Of a stretch of DNA of 64,000 bases, positions 1 to 8,777 are shown piece after piece. The stretch comes from Streptomyces populi (GTDB taxonomy: Bacteria; Actinomycetota; Actinomycetes; Streptomycetales; Streptomycetaceae): positions 62,001-126,000 of the forward strand of contig NZ_KZ626847.1 in assembly GCF_002911015.1 (NCBI RefSeq), read 5' to 3'. How positions within the stretch are numbered: the first letter of the stretch is position 1; every line of letters begins with the position of its first letter. The translations under genes and the position numbers were made by a program. Under the pieces are notes generated by a model that saw only the letters and a program-made list of their open reading frames with translations, searched no databases and was not told where the DNA came from.

Positions 1-343
1 TCCCGGCGGCATCGCGGGTGACGCTCCACTCGCAGTACTCGTCCTGGACGTCCCGGCTGGCGTCGGCCCGCTGCCACCGCTGGGCGTCGGACAGAGACTG
101 GATCTTGACCAGACGGGGGAAGGCCGTCCAGGTGACGGAGGCCTCCTGGGCGTCGGCCGCGGTGTCGGTCTTGGTGAGGTTGTAGAACTGACCGCGAGGG
201 CTGTCGTTGAGCACCTCATGGGGGTCGGGGCCCGTGATCGAGTTGTCGACCTGGCCGCTGATGAACATGTTCCAGGCCTTCAGACCGGTCTCGTCGAGAT
301 CGTCGAGGTGTCCGGGCGGGCCGTAGGAGGCGAGCGGGCTCAT
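1..343 (-). CDS. Hypothetical protein, N-terminal part only (runs off window start)
   Basis: The first 114 residues of a protein are visible; the rest lies outside the window. It starts with ATG at 343 after a good ribosome site (GAAGGAG, six bases away). It follows the 548-residue gene by only about 60 bases on the same strand, so the two are very likely one operon. The sequence is hydrophilic with no signal peptide or membrane segment. It has a conserved-looking block DVQDEYCEWSVTRD near the cut end. I do not recognise the family. The tight coupling suggests it works with the upstream product, but no function can be given. Confidence 0.75.
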   Translation of the reverse strand, partial: MSPLASYGPPGHLDDLDETGLKAWNMFISGQVDNSITGPDPHEVLNDSPRGQFYNLTKTDTAADAQEASVTWTAFPRLVKIQSLSDAQRWQRADASRDVQDEYCEWSVTRDAAG

Positions 344-402
344 GGGGCACTCCTTCGCTGAGAGGTGGCCGGGGACGGATGAGCCACGGACGCGGGCGGC
401 TG

Positions 403-2049
403 TCAGGAGGCGGGTGCGACCGTGCCGTCGTCGTTCATCCTGAGCCGTGCGGCGTCCACGGGAATGTTGGTGGTGGGCAGCGTCAGCTCGAACTCGTTGA
501 GCCGCATCGCCTTGAAGTCGCGGCGGCGGGACTCCGCCAGCCGGACGTAGTCGTCGAAGCCGGCGGACTCGCGGATCCGTCGGCCGACGCGGCCGAGGTA
601 GTCGTCGATCCGCTGGGCGAAGGTCTTGGGCCAGACGTCGTCCGCGAGGGCCCAGGCGGCGGCGAAACGGCCCTCGGGGCTGCTGGGCGGCAGACTCGTG
701 GCGGCTTCCAGGATCGCCTGTACGGTGTGGTCCTGCAGCTCGGTCACAGCGGTCGGCGTGGTGGGGACATGGGCCATCAACTGCGCCCGGACGGAGCTGA
801 AGACCGGATCGGTGAAATCGACCATGAACGCGCAAGCGGCGAACTTGTCCGTGATCAGGCCCTGTTCCACCATCTGCCGTACCACGTCGTTGTCCTCGCA
901 GGCCGGCTCCGGTACGACGAAAGCGAAGAACGTGTCCCCCGGCTGAGAGAAACCGCTGCTCTTCTCCTCCAGGGCGAAGTCGAAAGTCGTAAGGCTCTCG
1001 ACGTAGTGGGCGGCCGGGGCCATGGGGGGAAGGGCGGCCGTGACGGGCAGTTCGAGATCGCTCAGGAGCGCGTCGCCGTTCAGCCAGAAGCCCGGGGGCA
1101 GCAGCAGGTCACCGCTGGAGGGGGTGATCGTCGAACTCTGGGTCGTCGTACTGGCCAGGTTCACCGCGGTCGTGGTGAACAGATGGCGCATCAGCTGCTC
1201 GGGATGTTCCACGATGCCGTCCTGTGCGACGGCTGCCAAGCGCGCGGCGGTCCAGCGGCCGATCAGCGCGCGGACGGTCAGCTCGAGATTCTCGGCGCCG
1301 ACGACCTGCTGATACAGCGGGTCGTCACGGAAGGGGGAGTCCGGGGCCAGGCGGATCGTCGCAGCCTGGGACTGCCAGTTGCTCCAGGGCGCTTTCAGCT
1401 CCTTCATCACGACGCTGCCGTTGATGTGGCTGTCGAAGCAGCCGTGGCCGCGGGAGCCGGGGGCGAGGGCGGACCACGAGTTGCCCGCCCACACCCACAC
1501 GGGGCTGAGCCGCATGTAGTAGTTGAAGACCTTCGCGACCGGGTCCCAGGCGGCGACCTGCAGGAACGTCGCGGCCGGATCCTCGTTCGCCCCTGTGCTC
1601 ACCAGCAGGTCCACGTCCCGGCCGGTGGCGGCGCGAGCGACGGCGAACCGCATGGCGCGCGGCGGCTCGGGGGCGGAACCGAGCGGTATCTGCCCGGCCT
1701 CGCCGATCAGGTACACGGACTGGTTCGCTTTCGTCGCCGGCTCGGGCAGCCCGGCGAGGAGATCCTGCACCGTCAACGGGAAGGCGTCCTTGCGGAAGAA
1801 CAACTCGGCCATCGGATCCCCCAGCTCCGCCAGCTCATGGGCCTCCAGCGGGCGGGCCTGCTGATCGACGCCCACCACGAAGCGGTACAGCTTCGGTGCG
1901 TTCCGGTCGTCGAAGTCCGCGTCGCCCAGGGCGGAAAGGACCGCACGGCTGGTGGGGTGTGCGATTCCGGGTGGGGAGCCGCGGGTCTCCGCGGTGCGAG
2001 CCTGCTGCAACCAGGCCGTTGCCCGGCGATGCTCTCGTATGCCGTCCAC
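403..2049 (-). CDS. Conserved hypothetical protein, 548 aa, first gene of an operon
   Basis: The start is GTG at 2049, eight bases after a GAAAGG ribosome site. The protein appears cytoplasmic: no signal peptide and no convincing membrane segment. It is rich in aromatic residues around 165-215, with the block WVWAGNSWSAL followed by GHGCFDSHINGSVVMKEL, which looks like a conserved core. The C-terminal third contains charged helices (RRIRESAGFDDYVRLAESRRR) before a short beta-rich tail. I do not recognise a named family, and no cofactor motif is certain. The downstream partial gene at 1-343 probably belongs to the same transcript. The invariant-looking Cys/His/Trp cluster may mark an active or binding site, but this is inference. 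Confidence 0.8.
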   Translation of the reverse strand: MDGIREHRRATAWLQQARTAETRGSPPGIAHPTSRAVLSALGDADFDDRNAPKLYRFVVGVDQQARPLEAHELAELGDPMAELFFRKDAFPLTVQDLLAGLPEPATKANQSVYLIGEAGQIPLGSAPEPPRAMRFAVARAATGRDVDLLVSTGANEDPAATFLQVAAWDPVAKVFNYYMRLSPVWVWAGNSWSALAPGSRGHGCFDSHINGSVVMKELKAPWSNWQSQAATIRLAPDSPFRDDPLYQQVVGAENLELTVRALIGRWTAARLAAVAQDGIVEHPEQLMRHLFTTTAVNLASTTTQSSTITPSSGDLLLPPGFWLNGDALLSDLELPVTAALPPMAPAAHYVESLTTFDFALEEKSSGFSQPGDTFFAFVVPEPACEDNDVVRQMVEQGLITDKFAACAFMVDFTDPVFSSVRAQLMAHVPTTPTAVTELQDHTVQAILEAATSLPPSSPEGRFAAAWALADDVWPKTFAQRIDDYLGRVGRRIRESAGFDDYVRLAESRRRDFKAMRLNEFELTLPTTNIPVDAARLRMNDDGTVAPAS

Positions 2050-2970
2050 CGACTCGACCTTTCGTCGCCCACAATCGTCCAGCGAGGTGGGAGCGGTGCG
2101 TCAGGGGGCTTGAGTGCCTCGCACTCCATGACCAGTCTGCCTCGCCCGGGGACGTGATGCATCCTCAGCCACGGGGGACCGCGCACATGGCTGGTGGTGG
2201 CCGTCCGGGCGCATGGAGACGCTCAGCTCCTGAAGCACGGAGGCGATCGGGTTGTCGACCGCGTTCGCCCCCGAGCCGCGCAGAGCAGCGTCACCACGAA
2301 ACCGTCCTCACGGCCGTCCCGGGTGCGGCTGTCTTCGTCCCGCGCACGGAGATGGCGTGGAGTTCTTCGGTCGCCGGCATCACGCATCCCTTCGGTCGTC
2401 ATGGGCACCACACATCACGCTCCCATGTACGCCGAGACCTCGCTCGGCGAGTTGCCTGCGCAAGGTGGTCCAGGGCCGAGCAGGCACGATGAAGGGGTGC
2501 AGATGACCCTCGAACAAGCGCTGTCCATTCAGCGCCGCCATGAACAGGGCATCCTGTCCTTTCCGTCCGTGACCGGCGCTCCACCGGGCCCGTCACGGAA
2601 CCGGTGGAGAGGACCTGCCGCCGCTCGGCCCCGGCCGTTTCCGCCGACGCTCCGGCCGATGACGGCCGCGGCCTGTTCCGGGTGCTGCTCCAGCCATGTG
2701 CCGAGGTGCCTCCCGACGGCGTCGCGACGGCCACGGTGCGGCGGCCGCGGGAACTGCGGAGCCCGGGTGCTGTGCGCAGGGCCAGCAGGGTTTCGAGGAT
2801 CGGACCGCCGGTGCGACCAGCCGCTTCCACGGGTACGCCCGGCCCGTCGTCGGCGACGAGTGAGGGCTTGCGGGCAGGTGGTCGACCCGAGGGGTGCGGA
2901 CCGTCGTCGAAGCGTGCCGACGGTTCCGTGGAAGTCGCGGACGACACCCTTTCAGGCAGCGCCGAGGACT
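2050..2970. other. Gene-poor region of about 0.9 kb
   Basis: No reading frame here has both a plausible start and a recognisable product. The long frames on both strands are GC-bias artefacts. The only coding trace is a broken minus-strand gyrase-B-like remnant at about 2690-2870, listed separately. The promoter of the operon at 403-2049 must lie at the left edge. Confidence 0.5.
2690..2870 (-). pseudogene. Possible remnant of a GyrB-like ATPase gene
   Basis: On the minus strand one frame reads VADDGPGVPVEAAGRTGG (about 2804-2857). This resembles the GHKL ATP-binding motif of gyrase B (DxGxGIPV) as found in gyrB-like paralogs of Streptomyces. About 100 bases further on, in a different frame, LGTWLEQHPEQAAAVIGR (about 2655-2705) resembles a GyrB segment with a helix before Hxxx-AAAIV. 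Neither frame has a start, and the intervening family sequence is missing. I read this as a decayed, deleted and frameshifted gene. A chance similarity cannot be excluded. Confidence 0.3.
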
Positions 2971-3834
2971 CTATTCCCCGGACTTCAGCGGTTGGTGCTC
3001 GGCGCCCACGTCACCGGCTCCCCGGTTCCAGTACTGCGCGAGCGCCCCTTCCCTGTACGGGGCCGGACTGACGCTGAGTTCACCGGCGAACGGGCGGTCC
3101 AGGACGAAGACCAGGAGCAGGCTGAAGCCGACGAGCCCGGCGACCGAGGCGACGAAGAGGAGCTGGACCCTCAGTTTGCGCATGCCGTAGAGGAACGTGA
3201 GCGGGACCAGGACCAGTGCGCCTCCGAAGGCCAGAACCTGGAGCAGCGGGGGGAGTTCCTGGCGTGCCATGGTGATGCGGGCGCGGCGCTGGGAGGCGAC
3301 GTCGTTGAGACGGGTGACGGCCTCCTCGTAGAAGACCTGCTTGCTCGGGCTCTTCGGGTCGTAGTCCTGGAGCGCCTGGAAAGCGGCTCGGAGATGGGTT
3401 TCCGTGGCTCCGTAGCTGGGGTCTCCCGCGCGCATGCGGGGCCACTGGTCCTCGACGACCGCGTGGACGTATCCGCTCACGGCGGAGTCGAGACGGGCGC
3501 GGACCGGCGCCGGGAACGCGGCGGCGTCCCGGGTGATGAGCGCCGCGTCGGTGGCCTCGGTGGCGACGATGGTCTGGGTGTCCTCCAGTTGGGTCCAGAG
3601 GGTGACGATGACGAAGGCCAGGATGATCCCGTAGATCGCGCCGAACATCCCGAGTGTCACCCCGACCATGTCGTTGTGTTCGCCACGGGCCACCGAGGGA
3701 TACCTGCGGCGCAGCAGCACGCTGCCGCCGACGGAGAGGAGGACGGTTCCACCGACGACGCCGACGGCAAGCGTGAAAGTGCTGAAGTGGTTGAGCAGCC
3801 ACAGCGAGATGTGTGTTGATTCCAGGGCGGACAC
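2971..3834 (-). CDS. DUF4239 (bestrophin-like) membrane protein
   Basis: A 287-residue integral membrane protein with four hydrophobic helices, two near the N-terminus (about 16-36 and 56-82) and two near the C-terminus (about 196-246). They flank a soluble helical domain. The segment GVTLGMFGAIYGIILAFVIVTLW and the helical middle with YxxAVxxxWPxM are typical of DUF4239 proteins, whose topology resembles bestrophin channels. The function is unknown; a channel role is only an analogy. The start is GTG at 3834 with a weak GGGACGG site. The gene stands alone, flanked by gene-poor DNA on both sides. Confidence 0.85.
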   Translation of the reverse strand: MSALESTHISLWLLNHFSTFTLAVGVVGGTVLLSVGGSVLLRRRYPSVARGEHNDMVGVTLGMFGAIYGIILAFVIVTLWTQLEDTQTIVATEATDAALITRDAAAFPAPVRARLDSAVSGYVHAVVEDQWPRMRAGDPSYGATETHLRAAFQALQDYDPKSPSKQVFYEEAVTRLNDVASQRRARITMARQELPPLLQVLAFGGALVLVPLTFLYGMRKLRVQLLFVASVAGLVGFSLLLVFVLDRPFAGELSVSPAPYREGALAQYWNRGAGDVGAEHQPLKSGE

Positions 3835-3865
3835 AACCGTCCCAACGCGCGGCGCTGATCAGCCG

Positions 3866-4218
3866 CTACGGGTGCGACCGGCGGTTCACACCACAGGGTG
3901 AGGGATCCATTCCGCCGGACCTCGTGCGTCCTCGCGTCTCACACGGCCGCCCCGCGGACGCGGAGCGGTGGGCGCGCCGTGCATCGCGCCCCCACACCTG
4001 CCCCTCGGTGCCGTCCGGCATCGGTCCTTCGGCGTGCGTCATGGTGATCGGAGAGAGCGCCACGGTGACTTTCCCCAGCGTCAACCGCGGTGCGGCGGTG
4101 TGGACTTCGCACCGCCAGCGGGCCGGGTCGGCCCCGTCAGGGCAGCGGCGCCGGCGAGCGTGAGCGCGGCGCGGCGAACGAGGGGCGGGCGGCGGCCATC
4201 GGTGGTCGTGTTCAACAT
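3866..4218 (-). pseudogene. Possible frameshifted small secreted protein
   Basis: From ATG 4218 the frame encodes a signal-peptide-like start (VRRAALTLAGAAALTGP) and then stops at about 4081. The overlapping frame, offset by two bases, continues with sensible sequence: RWRCEVHTAAPRLTLGKVTV followed by ALSPITMTHAEGPMPDGTEG. One frameshift between about 4110 and 4160 would join signal peptide and mature part. There is no strong ribosome site before 4218. The alternatives are a sequencing error or coincidence. Confidence 0.25.
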
Positions 4219-4277
4219 GAGTACAGCGTGCTGGTCATGACCGGACAGGCGCCATCGGTGACGTCCCGCCCCCGGCC

Positions 4278-4308
4278 CTGAGCCGACCCTGACGACTTGT
4301 CAGGGTCG
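4278..4308. promoter_or_regulatory. Inverted repeat upstream of the AlkZ-like gene
   Basis: GACCCTGAC and GTCAGGGTC form a nine-base perfect inverted repeat separated by a few bases (gactt), about 100 bases before the AlkZ-like start codon. It could be an operator or a weak terminator. Confidence 0.35.
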
Positions 4309-4407
4309 ATGGGCGGTCGGATCGCACTGGCTCCGGAAGCGAGGGACCCGGGCACATGGACGTCGGAATTCGGCGCGCGGGGCGGCGGCGAGCGGGATAA
4401 TCCGGGC

Positions 4408-5550
4408 ATGACCCTCACCGCGCGACAGCTCACCCTGGCGACCCTGGACCGTCAGCTCCTGCTGGAGCGCGGGCGCCTCGACGTGGCGGAGGCGGTCCGC
4501 CGGGTCTGCGCCGTTCAGGCGCAGGCGCCCGCCTCGCCGTACGTGGCCCTGTGGAACCGGGTGGAAGGCTTCGTGCCCGAGCAGCTCGACGCGGCGTTCA
4601 CGGAGCGCCGGGTCGTGAAGGCGACCCTCATGCGGATCACCTTGCACGCCGTCCACGCCGACGACCACGCGCCGTACCACGCCGCGATGGCCCGGAGCCT
4701 GCGGGCGTCGCGGCTGTACGACCGCCGCTTCACCTCGACCGGGCTGACCGACGCCGACGCCGACGGGCTGCTTCCGTGGCTCGCCGAGTTCCTGGCCGGT
4801 CCCCGCACCGGTGCCGACGTGGAGGAAGAGGCCACGGCGCGCTTCGGTGAGCGGGCGCACCGTGTGTGGTGGGCGCTGCGGACGTACGCGCCGATCCAGC
4901 ACGTGCCGACCGGCGGTCCGTGGTCCTTCAAGCTGCCGAACACCTACCTCGCCGCGCCCGTCGCCCCCGGGGCCGCGGCACAGGACGCGGCGGCGGGAGT
5001 GCGGCGGCTCCTGCTCGCCCACCTCCGGGCGTTCGGACCGGCGTCGGCACAGGACTTCGCGCGCTTCACCCTGCTGGGACGCCCCGTGATCACCCAGGCG
5101 CTCGGAGAGCTCGGCGACAGGGTGGTGCGGGTTCCCGGTCCGGGCCGTGCCGTCCTGTACGACCTGCCGGGCGCCACCGTGCCCGCCGAGGACACCCCCG
5201 CGCCACCGAGGCTGCTGCCGATGTGGGACAGCGTGCTGCTGGCCCACGTCCTCCCCGGGCGCGTCATGCCCCCGGACCACCGGCCCCTCGTCGTCCGGCG
5301 CAACGGCGACATCCTGCCCACCCTGCTCGTCGACGGGCAGGTCGCCGGGGTGTGGCGGGCCGTGAACGGCGGCCTGGAACTGACCGCGTTCCGGGCGCTC
5401 GACAAGGCGGCCTGGCGCGGACTGACCGAGGAGGCGGAGAAACTGGCGGCCATGCTCGCCGACCGGGACCCGGCCCCGTACAGCCGGTACAACCACTGGT
5501 GGGACAAGGGGATCCCCGGTGTCGAGACCAGGACCGTCAAGGGCCGTTGA
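4408..5550 (+). CDS. Winged-helix DNA-binding protein, AlkZ-like DNA glycosylase family (HTH_42)
   Basis: A 380-residue protein with the LTxRQLxLATLDRQLLLERG N-terminus of the HTH_42/AlkZ family. This family contains the azinomycin-resistance glycosylase AlkZ and E. coli YcaQ, which excise alkylated or crosslinked bases. The signature glutamine pair is present as AVQAQAP, with Q37 and Q39. These are the same residue numbers as the catalytic QxQ of Streptomyces AlkZ. I chose ATG 4408 because it gives this alignment; upstream in-frame starts lack family sequence. There is no operon partner. Members of this family in non-producers may serve general DNA repair or other nucleic-acid roles, so activity on crosslinks is inference. 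Confidence 0.85.
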   Translation: MTLTARQLTLATLDRQLLLERGRLDVAEAVRRVCAVQAQAPASPYVALWNRVEGFVPEQLDAAFTERRVVKATLMRITLHAVHADDHAPYHAAMARSLRASRLYDRRFTSTGLTDADADGLLPWLAEFLAGPRTGADVEEEATARFGERAHRVWWALRTYAPIQHVPTGGPWSFKLPNTYLAAPVAPGAAAQDAAAGVRRLLLAHLRAFGPASAQDFARFTLLGRPVITQALGELGDRVVRVPGPGRAVLYDLPGATVPAEDTPAPPRLLPMWDSVLLAHVLPGRVMPPDHRPLVVRRNGDILPTLLVDGQVAGVWRAVNGGLELTAFRALDKAAWRGLTEEAEKLAAMLADRDPAPYSRYNHWWDKGIPGVETRTVKGR

Positions 5551-5655
5551 ACCGGCCCCGGGCACACGCGTCGCCGAACGGCACCCGGACGGGCCGTGGT
5601 TCCCGCGGGGGAGGGGCCGAGTCCGCCCCGGCCAGGGCCTCTTAGGATTCCCCGT

Positions 5656-6339
5656 ATGGCGAAGCGCAAGGTTCAGCGGAGGGTGCGGACGATCCTGGGG
5701 GAGGACCCCACGGCCATGGTCTGGTGCGAGATCCACAAGGCGATCCCGAAGCCGCCCGCCGACGTGCACCGGGCCGCCGGCAAGGGCCGGCTCAAGCCGA
5801 GGCGCCACTGGCTGCTGTACGTCGGGGCGGCCGTGTTCTTCTTCGTGGTCGTCCCGATGATGCTGATCGACAAGCTCGGTGACCGTCTCGGCGGGCAGTC
5901 CTCGGGGAGGCGGTCACGAAATGCCGGAACGGCCCGGGACCGGACGTCCGCCGGCGGGCGGCCGACGACGGGGAACCGCGGGCGGGAGGACCGGACCGAC
6001 GGCGTCTTCGACGGGGACTGGGACCTGACGGCGGGCAGGCTGCTCCTGCGTTGGTACACCCAGTCGCCCGAGCCGAAACGGCTCGTGCTGCTGGCCCGCG
6101 ACAGGGTCTGCGTGGCCGCCTCTCCCCGGCGCCGTCTGTCGCCCACGAAGGCGGACGACTTCCGGATCGTCGCGGAGTACCCGGCGCACGAGATCCGTGT
6201 GGAGGGCGAGGCCGGCCAGCCACGCGGGTTCGCCACGTTCCGGCTGTGCTTCACCGACGGCTCCTGGCTGGAGCTGGGCCGCCTGGCGGAACCCGAGGAC
6301 GCCGACAGCTTCCTGCGGCGCGTGGCCACGGGTCACTGA
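5656..6339 (+). CDS. Hypothetical single-span membrane protein
   Basis: A 227-residue protein starting MAKRKVQRRVRTI, with AGGA just upstream of ATG 5656. The basic cytoplasmic N-terminus (about 55 residues) is followed by one strong membrane helix (HWLLYVGAAVFFFVVVPMML, about 54-73). A low-complexity Arg/Gly/Thr linker then leads to a C-terminal beta-rich domain (about 115-227) with WDLTAGRLLLRWYTQ and FTDGSWLELG. The C-terminal half resembles a PH-like or small adaptor fold, but I cannot name the family. It lies just before a membrane Ser/Thr kinase on the same strand with an 80-base gap, so a shared role at the membrane is possible. Confidence 0.75.
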   Translation: MAKRKVQRRVRTILGEDPTAMVWCEIHKAIPKPPADVHRAAGKGRLKPRRHWLLYVGAAVFFFVVVPMMLIDKLGDRLGGQSSGRRSRNAGTARDRTSAGGRPTTGNRGREDRTDGVFDGDWDLTAGRLLLRWYTQSPEPKRLVLLARDRVCVAASPRRRLSPTKADDFRIVAEYPAHEIRVEGEAGQPRGFATFRLCFTDGSWLELGRLAEPEDADSFLRRVATGH

Positions 6340-6419
6340 CGAATCGTCATGAGGCAGGCCGTAGGCTGTCGTTGATCAACACCGGGGCCAGGGGTACGGG
6401 GTCGGGGGGACCAAGTCCG

Positions 6420-8027
6420 ATGAAGAGCGCAGCCGAGACCTTCCAGCCGCTGGAGGCGGACGATCCGCGTCTGGTGGCCGGTTACCGCATCGCCGCCAGA
6501 CTCGGCGCGGGCGGCATGGGCCGGGTCTACCTGTCGCACACGCAGGGCGGCCGGCCGGTGGCGATCAAAGTCGTACGTCCCGAGCTCGCCGACTCACCCG
6601 ACTTCAGGCACCGGTTCCGCCGGGAGATACAGGCGGCCCGGCGGGTCCGGGGCGCCTACACGGCCGAGTTGATCGACGCGGACGCGGACGGCACACCGCC
6701 CTGGCTGACCACGCTGTACGTGCCCGGCCCCTCCCTGGCGGAGGTGGTGGCCCGGCGCGGCCCCCTGCCGGTGCAGGCGGTGCTGTGGCTCATGGCGGGG
6801 GTGGCCGAGGCACTGGAGGCCATCCACGGCGTCGGCATCGTGCACCGCGACCTGAAGCCGTCGAACGTGCTCCTGGCCGCGGACGGGCCACGCGTGATCG
6901 ACTTCGGCATCTCGCTGGCTTCCGGCATCACCTGGCACACGGCCACGGGCGCAGCCATCGGCACACCCCAGTTCATGGCACCCGAACAGGCGTCGGCGGG
7001 TGAGGTCACCGCCGCCACCGACGTCTTCGCGCTCGGGCAGACGGCCGCGTTCGCCGCACTGGGCGAACCGTTGTACGGGGACGGCCCCTCGGTCAGCGTG
7101 CTGTACCGGATCGTGCACTCGGAGCCCGACCTGTCGCCGCTGCCCGAACAGATACGGCCGGTGATCGCCCGCTGTCTCGCCGCCGATCCCGCGGAGCGGG
7201 CCACTCCCTCGGAGATCGTCCACTGGTGCCGGCAGCGACTGGGCCGGGACGCGGACGACGGCGCGGGTCCGGCCGTCTGGAGGGAGATCACGGGACCGGA
7301 GGTGACCGTGCCGGCTCCCGTGCCCGATCCGACCCCGGCACACACCATGCCGTTGATCGCCCGGCCGCAGACGGCGCGTCCGGTACGGCCCCCGTCGCGA
7401 CGGCGGCGCGTCGCGCGGATCGCGGCGTTCGGCACGGCGTGCGCGCTGCTGTTCACGGGGCTGGTGTGGACGGTCGTGGAAGCGGGTGAACAGTTCCGCC
7501 GGATCGGCGGGCTCGCCACGTCGACGTCCACGCCGGGCGCGTCCCCGAGGACGTCAGCCCCCTCGAAGGGGCTCGGGACCGTCTCCGGCACGGGCCGCCG
7601 GACACCGAAGCCCTCCGACTCCCCGGCGACCGCGTCCGCCTCCCCGCTGCCCGAGGCGCACCCGCTCCAGTGGCTGGACGACAAGCACTCCCTGTACATC
7701 GAGCAGCCGGTCGACCGCGACGACGCCAAGGGCGACATCCGTTTCGTCTGCGACGCGAACAGCTGCGCTCTGTCGAGCGACACCAGCGTGATCACCATGC
7801 TGTACACCGGGAAGCCCGGCGCCACCCTCGACTCGTGCCGCATCGCCCTGACCGGCGCCACCGGCCACCGTCTCCCGCTCGCCGCGGCGGCGGCCGGGAG
7901 CGAGATCTGCGTCAAGCACCCCTCCGGAGACATCGCGCTGCTCGTCATCCAGGTCAAGTCGACCGCGCTGGCGGACAAGGGCAGCTTCCTGACCGCGGAC
8001 ATGACGGTCTGGCGGGCGTCCGCCTGA
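6420..8027 (+). CDS. Membrane Ser/Thr protein kinase (Hanks type)
   Basis: A 535-residue PknB-type kinase. The kinase domain (about 20-275) shows the glycine loop LGAGGMGRVY (about 29-38), the ATP-anchoring Lys in VAIKVV (about 49), the catalytic loop VHRDLKPSN (about 140), the metal-binding VIDFG (about 159) and GTPQFMAPEQ in the activation segment. A proline-rich juxtamembrane stretch leads to one membrane helix (IAAFGTACALLFTGLVWTVV, about 333-352). Next come a Ser/Thr/Pro linker and an extracellular beta domain (about 415-535) with two Cys (about 444 and 451) that may form a disulfide. No PASTA repeats are present, so the sensed signal is not cell-wall fragments by the known route. The start is ATG 6420 after GGGGGA. 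Confidence 0.9.
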   Translation: MKSAAETFQPLEADDPRLVAGYRIAARLGAGGMGRVYLSHTQGGRPVAIKVVRPELADSPDFRHRFRREIQAARRVRGAYTAELIDADADGTPPWLTTLYVPGPSLAEVVARRGPLPVQAVLWLMAGVAEALEAIHGVGIVHRDLKPSNVLLAADGPRVIDFGISLASGITWHTATGAAIGTPQFMAPEQASAGEVTAATDVFALGQTAAFAALGEPLYGDGPSVSVLYRIVHSEPDLSPLPEQIRPVIARCLAADPAERATPSEIVHWCRQRLGRDADDGAGPAVWREITGPEVTVPAPVPDPTPAHTMPLIARPQTARPVRPPSRRRRVARIAAFGTACALLFTGLVWTVVEAGEQFRRIGGLATSTSTPGASPRTSAPSKGLGTVSGTGRRTPKPSDSPATASASPLPEAHPLQWLDDKHSLYIEQPVDRDDAKGDIRFVCDANSCALSSDTSVITMLYTGKPGATLDSCRIALTGATGHRLPLAAAAAGSEICVKHPSGDIALLVIQVKSTALADKGSFLTADMTVWRASA

Positions 8028-8081
8028 CCCCTTGCGACGCGCCGCCGGCCCTGCCCGAGCCGGCCGGTCCCGCCCGGGACC

Positions 8082-8777
8082 TCAGTCCGTTCCGTGCGGC
8101 CCCTGCGGGGAGATCAGACCGCTCTCGTAGGCGAGGACGACGGCCTGTACGCGGTCCCTCAGGTCGAGCTTCGACAGGATGCGGCCCACGTGCGTCTTGA
8201 CCGTGGTCGGGCTGAGGAAGAGGCGGTCCGCGAGTTCGGCGTTGCTGAGGCCGGTCGCCAGCAGCCGGAGCACCTCCAGCTCGCGCGGGGTCAGCCCGGA
8301 CAGATCGCGGTGGAGGCCGGTCCGCGGGGACTCCTCGCGGTGCGCGAAGCGCTCGATCAGCCTGCGGGTGATCGTGGGCGCGAGCAGCGCGTCGCCGGAG
8401 CGCACCAGGCGCACGGCCGCCACGAGGTGTTCGGGGGTGACGTCCTTGAGCAGGAAGCCGCTCGCTCCGGCGGTGAGCGCCGCGTACACGTAATGGTCGA
8501 GGTCGTACGTGGTGAGGATGATGACCCGGGTGTCGCCGGAGCCGTCCGGGCCGTCGCCGAGGATGCGCCGGGTGGCCTCGATGCCGTCCATGCGGGGCAT
8601 CCGGATGTCCATGAGGACGACGTCGGGCCGGGTGCGCCTGACGGCGTCGACCGCCTCGGCCCCGTCCGCCGCCTCGGCCGTCACCTCGATGCCGTCGGCG
8701 GCGAGGATCATCCCGAAGCCCGTGCGCACCAGGGCCTGGTCGTCCGCGATGACGGCGCGCAGGGCGGGGCCGTTCAC
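8082..8777 (-). CDS. LuxR-family response regulator
   Basis: A 231-residue NarL/LuxR-type response regulator. The receiver domain (about 5-120) has the acidic pair in IADDQ, the phospho-acceptor Asp in VVLMDIRMP (about 55), the switch Thr in IILTTYD and the Lys in LLKDV. The HTH domain (about 160-220) contains LTPRELEVLRLLATGLSNAELA and TVKTHVGRILSKL. The GTG start at 8777 overlaps the kinase stop by four bases (GTGA), with GGGAGG in front. The two therefore form a co-translated pair. The likely target is the divergent ABC exporter operon starting at 10375. Confidence 0.93.
   Translation of the reverse strand: MNGPALRAVIADDQALVRTGFGMILAADGIEVTAEAADGAEAVDAVRRTRPDVVLMDIRMPRMDGIEATRRILGDGPDGSGDTRVIILTTYDLDHYVYAALTAGASGFLLKDVTPEHLVAAVRLVRSGDALLAPTITRRLIERFAHREESPRTGLHRDLSGLTPRELEVLRLLATGLSNAELADRLFLSPTTVKTHVGRILSKLDLRDRVQAVVLAYESGLISPQGPHGTD

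Larger units (their letters stand above)
3835..4407. other. Gene-poor region with a decayed minus-strand gene
   Basis: No intact gene is visible in about 570 bases between the DUF4239 gene and the AlkZ-like gene. A minus-strand trace of a frameshifted small secreted protein occupies about 3866-4218 (separate entry). The right end must carry the promoter for the gene at 4408. The sequence gccctgagccgaccctgacgacttgtcagggtcg near 4275-4310 contains a short inverted repeat (GACCCTGAC/GTCAGGGTC) that could be an operator or terminator. Confidence 0.45.

Noticed and set aside
2194..3819. A 541-codon plus-strand frame
   Set aside because: It runs antisense through the DUF4239 gene, whose membrane segments and motif are clear on the other strand.
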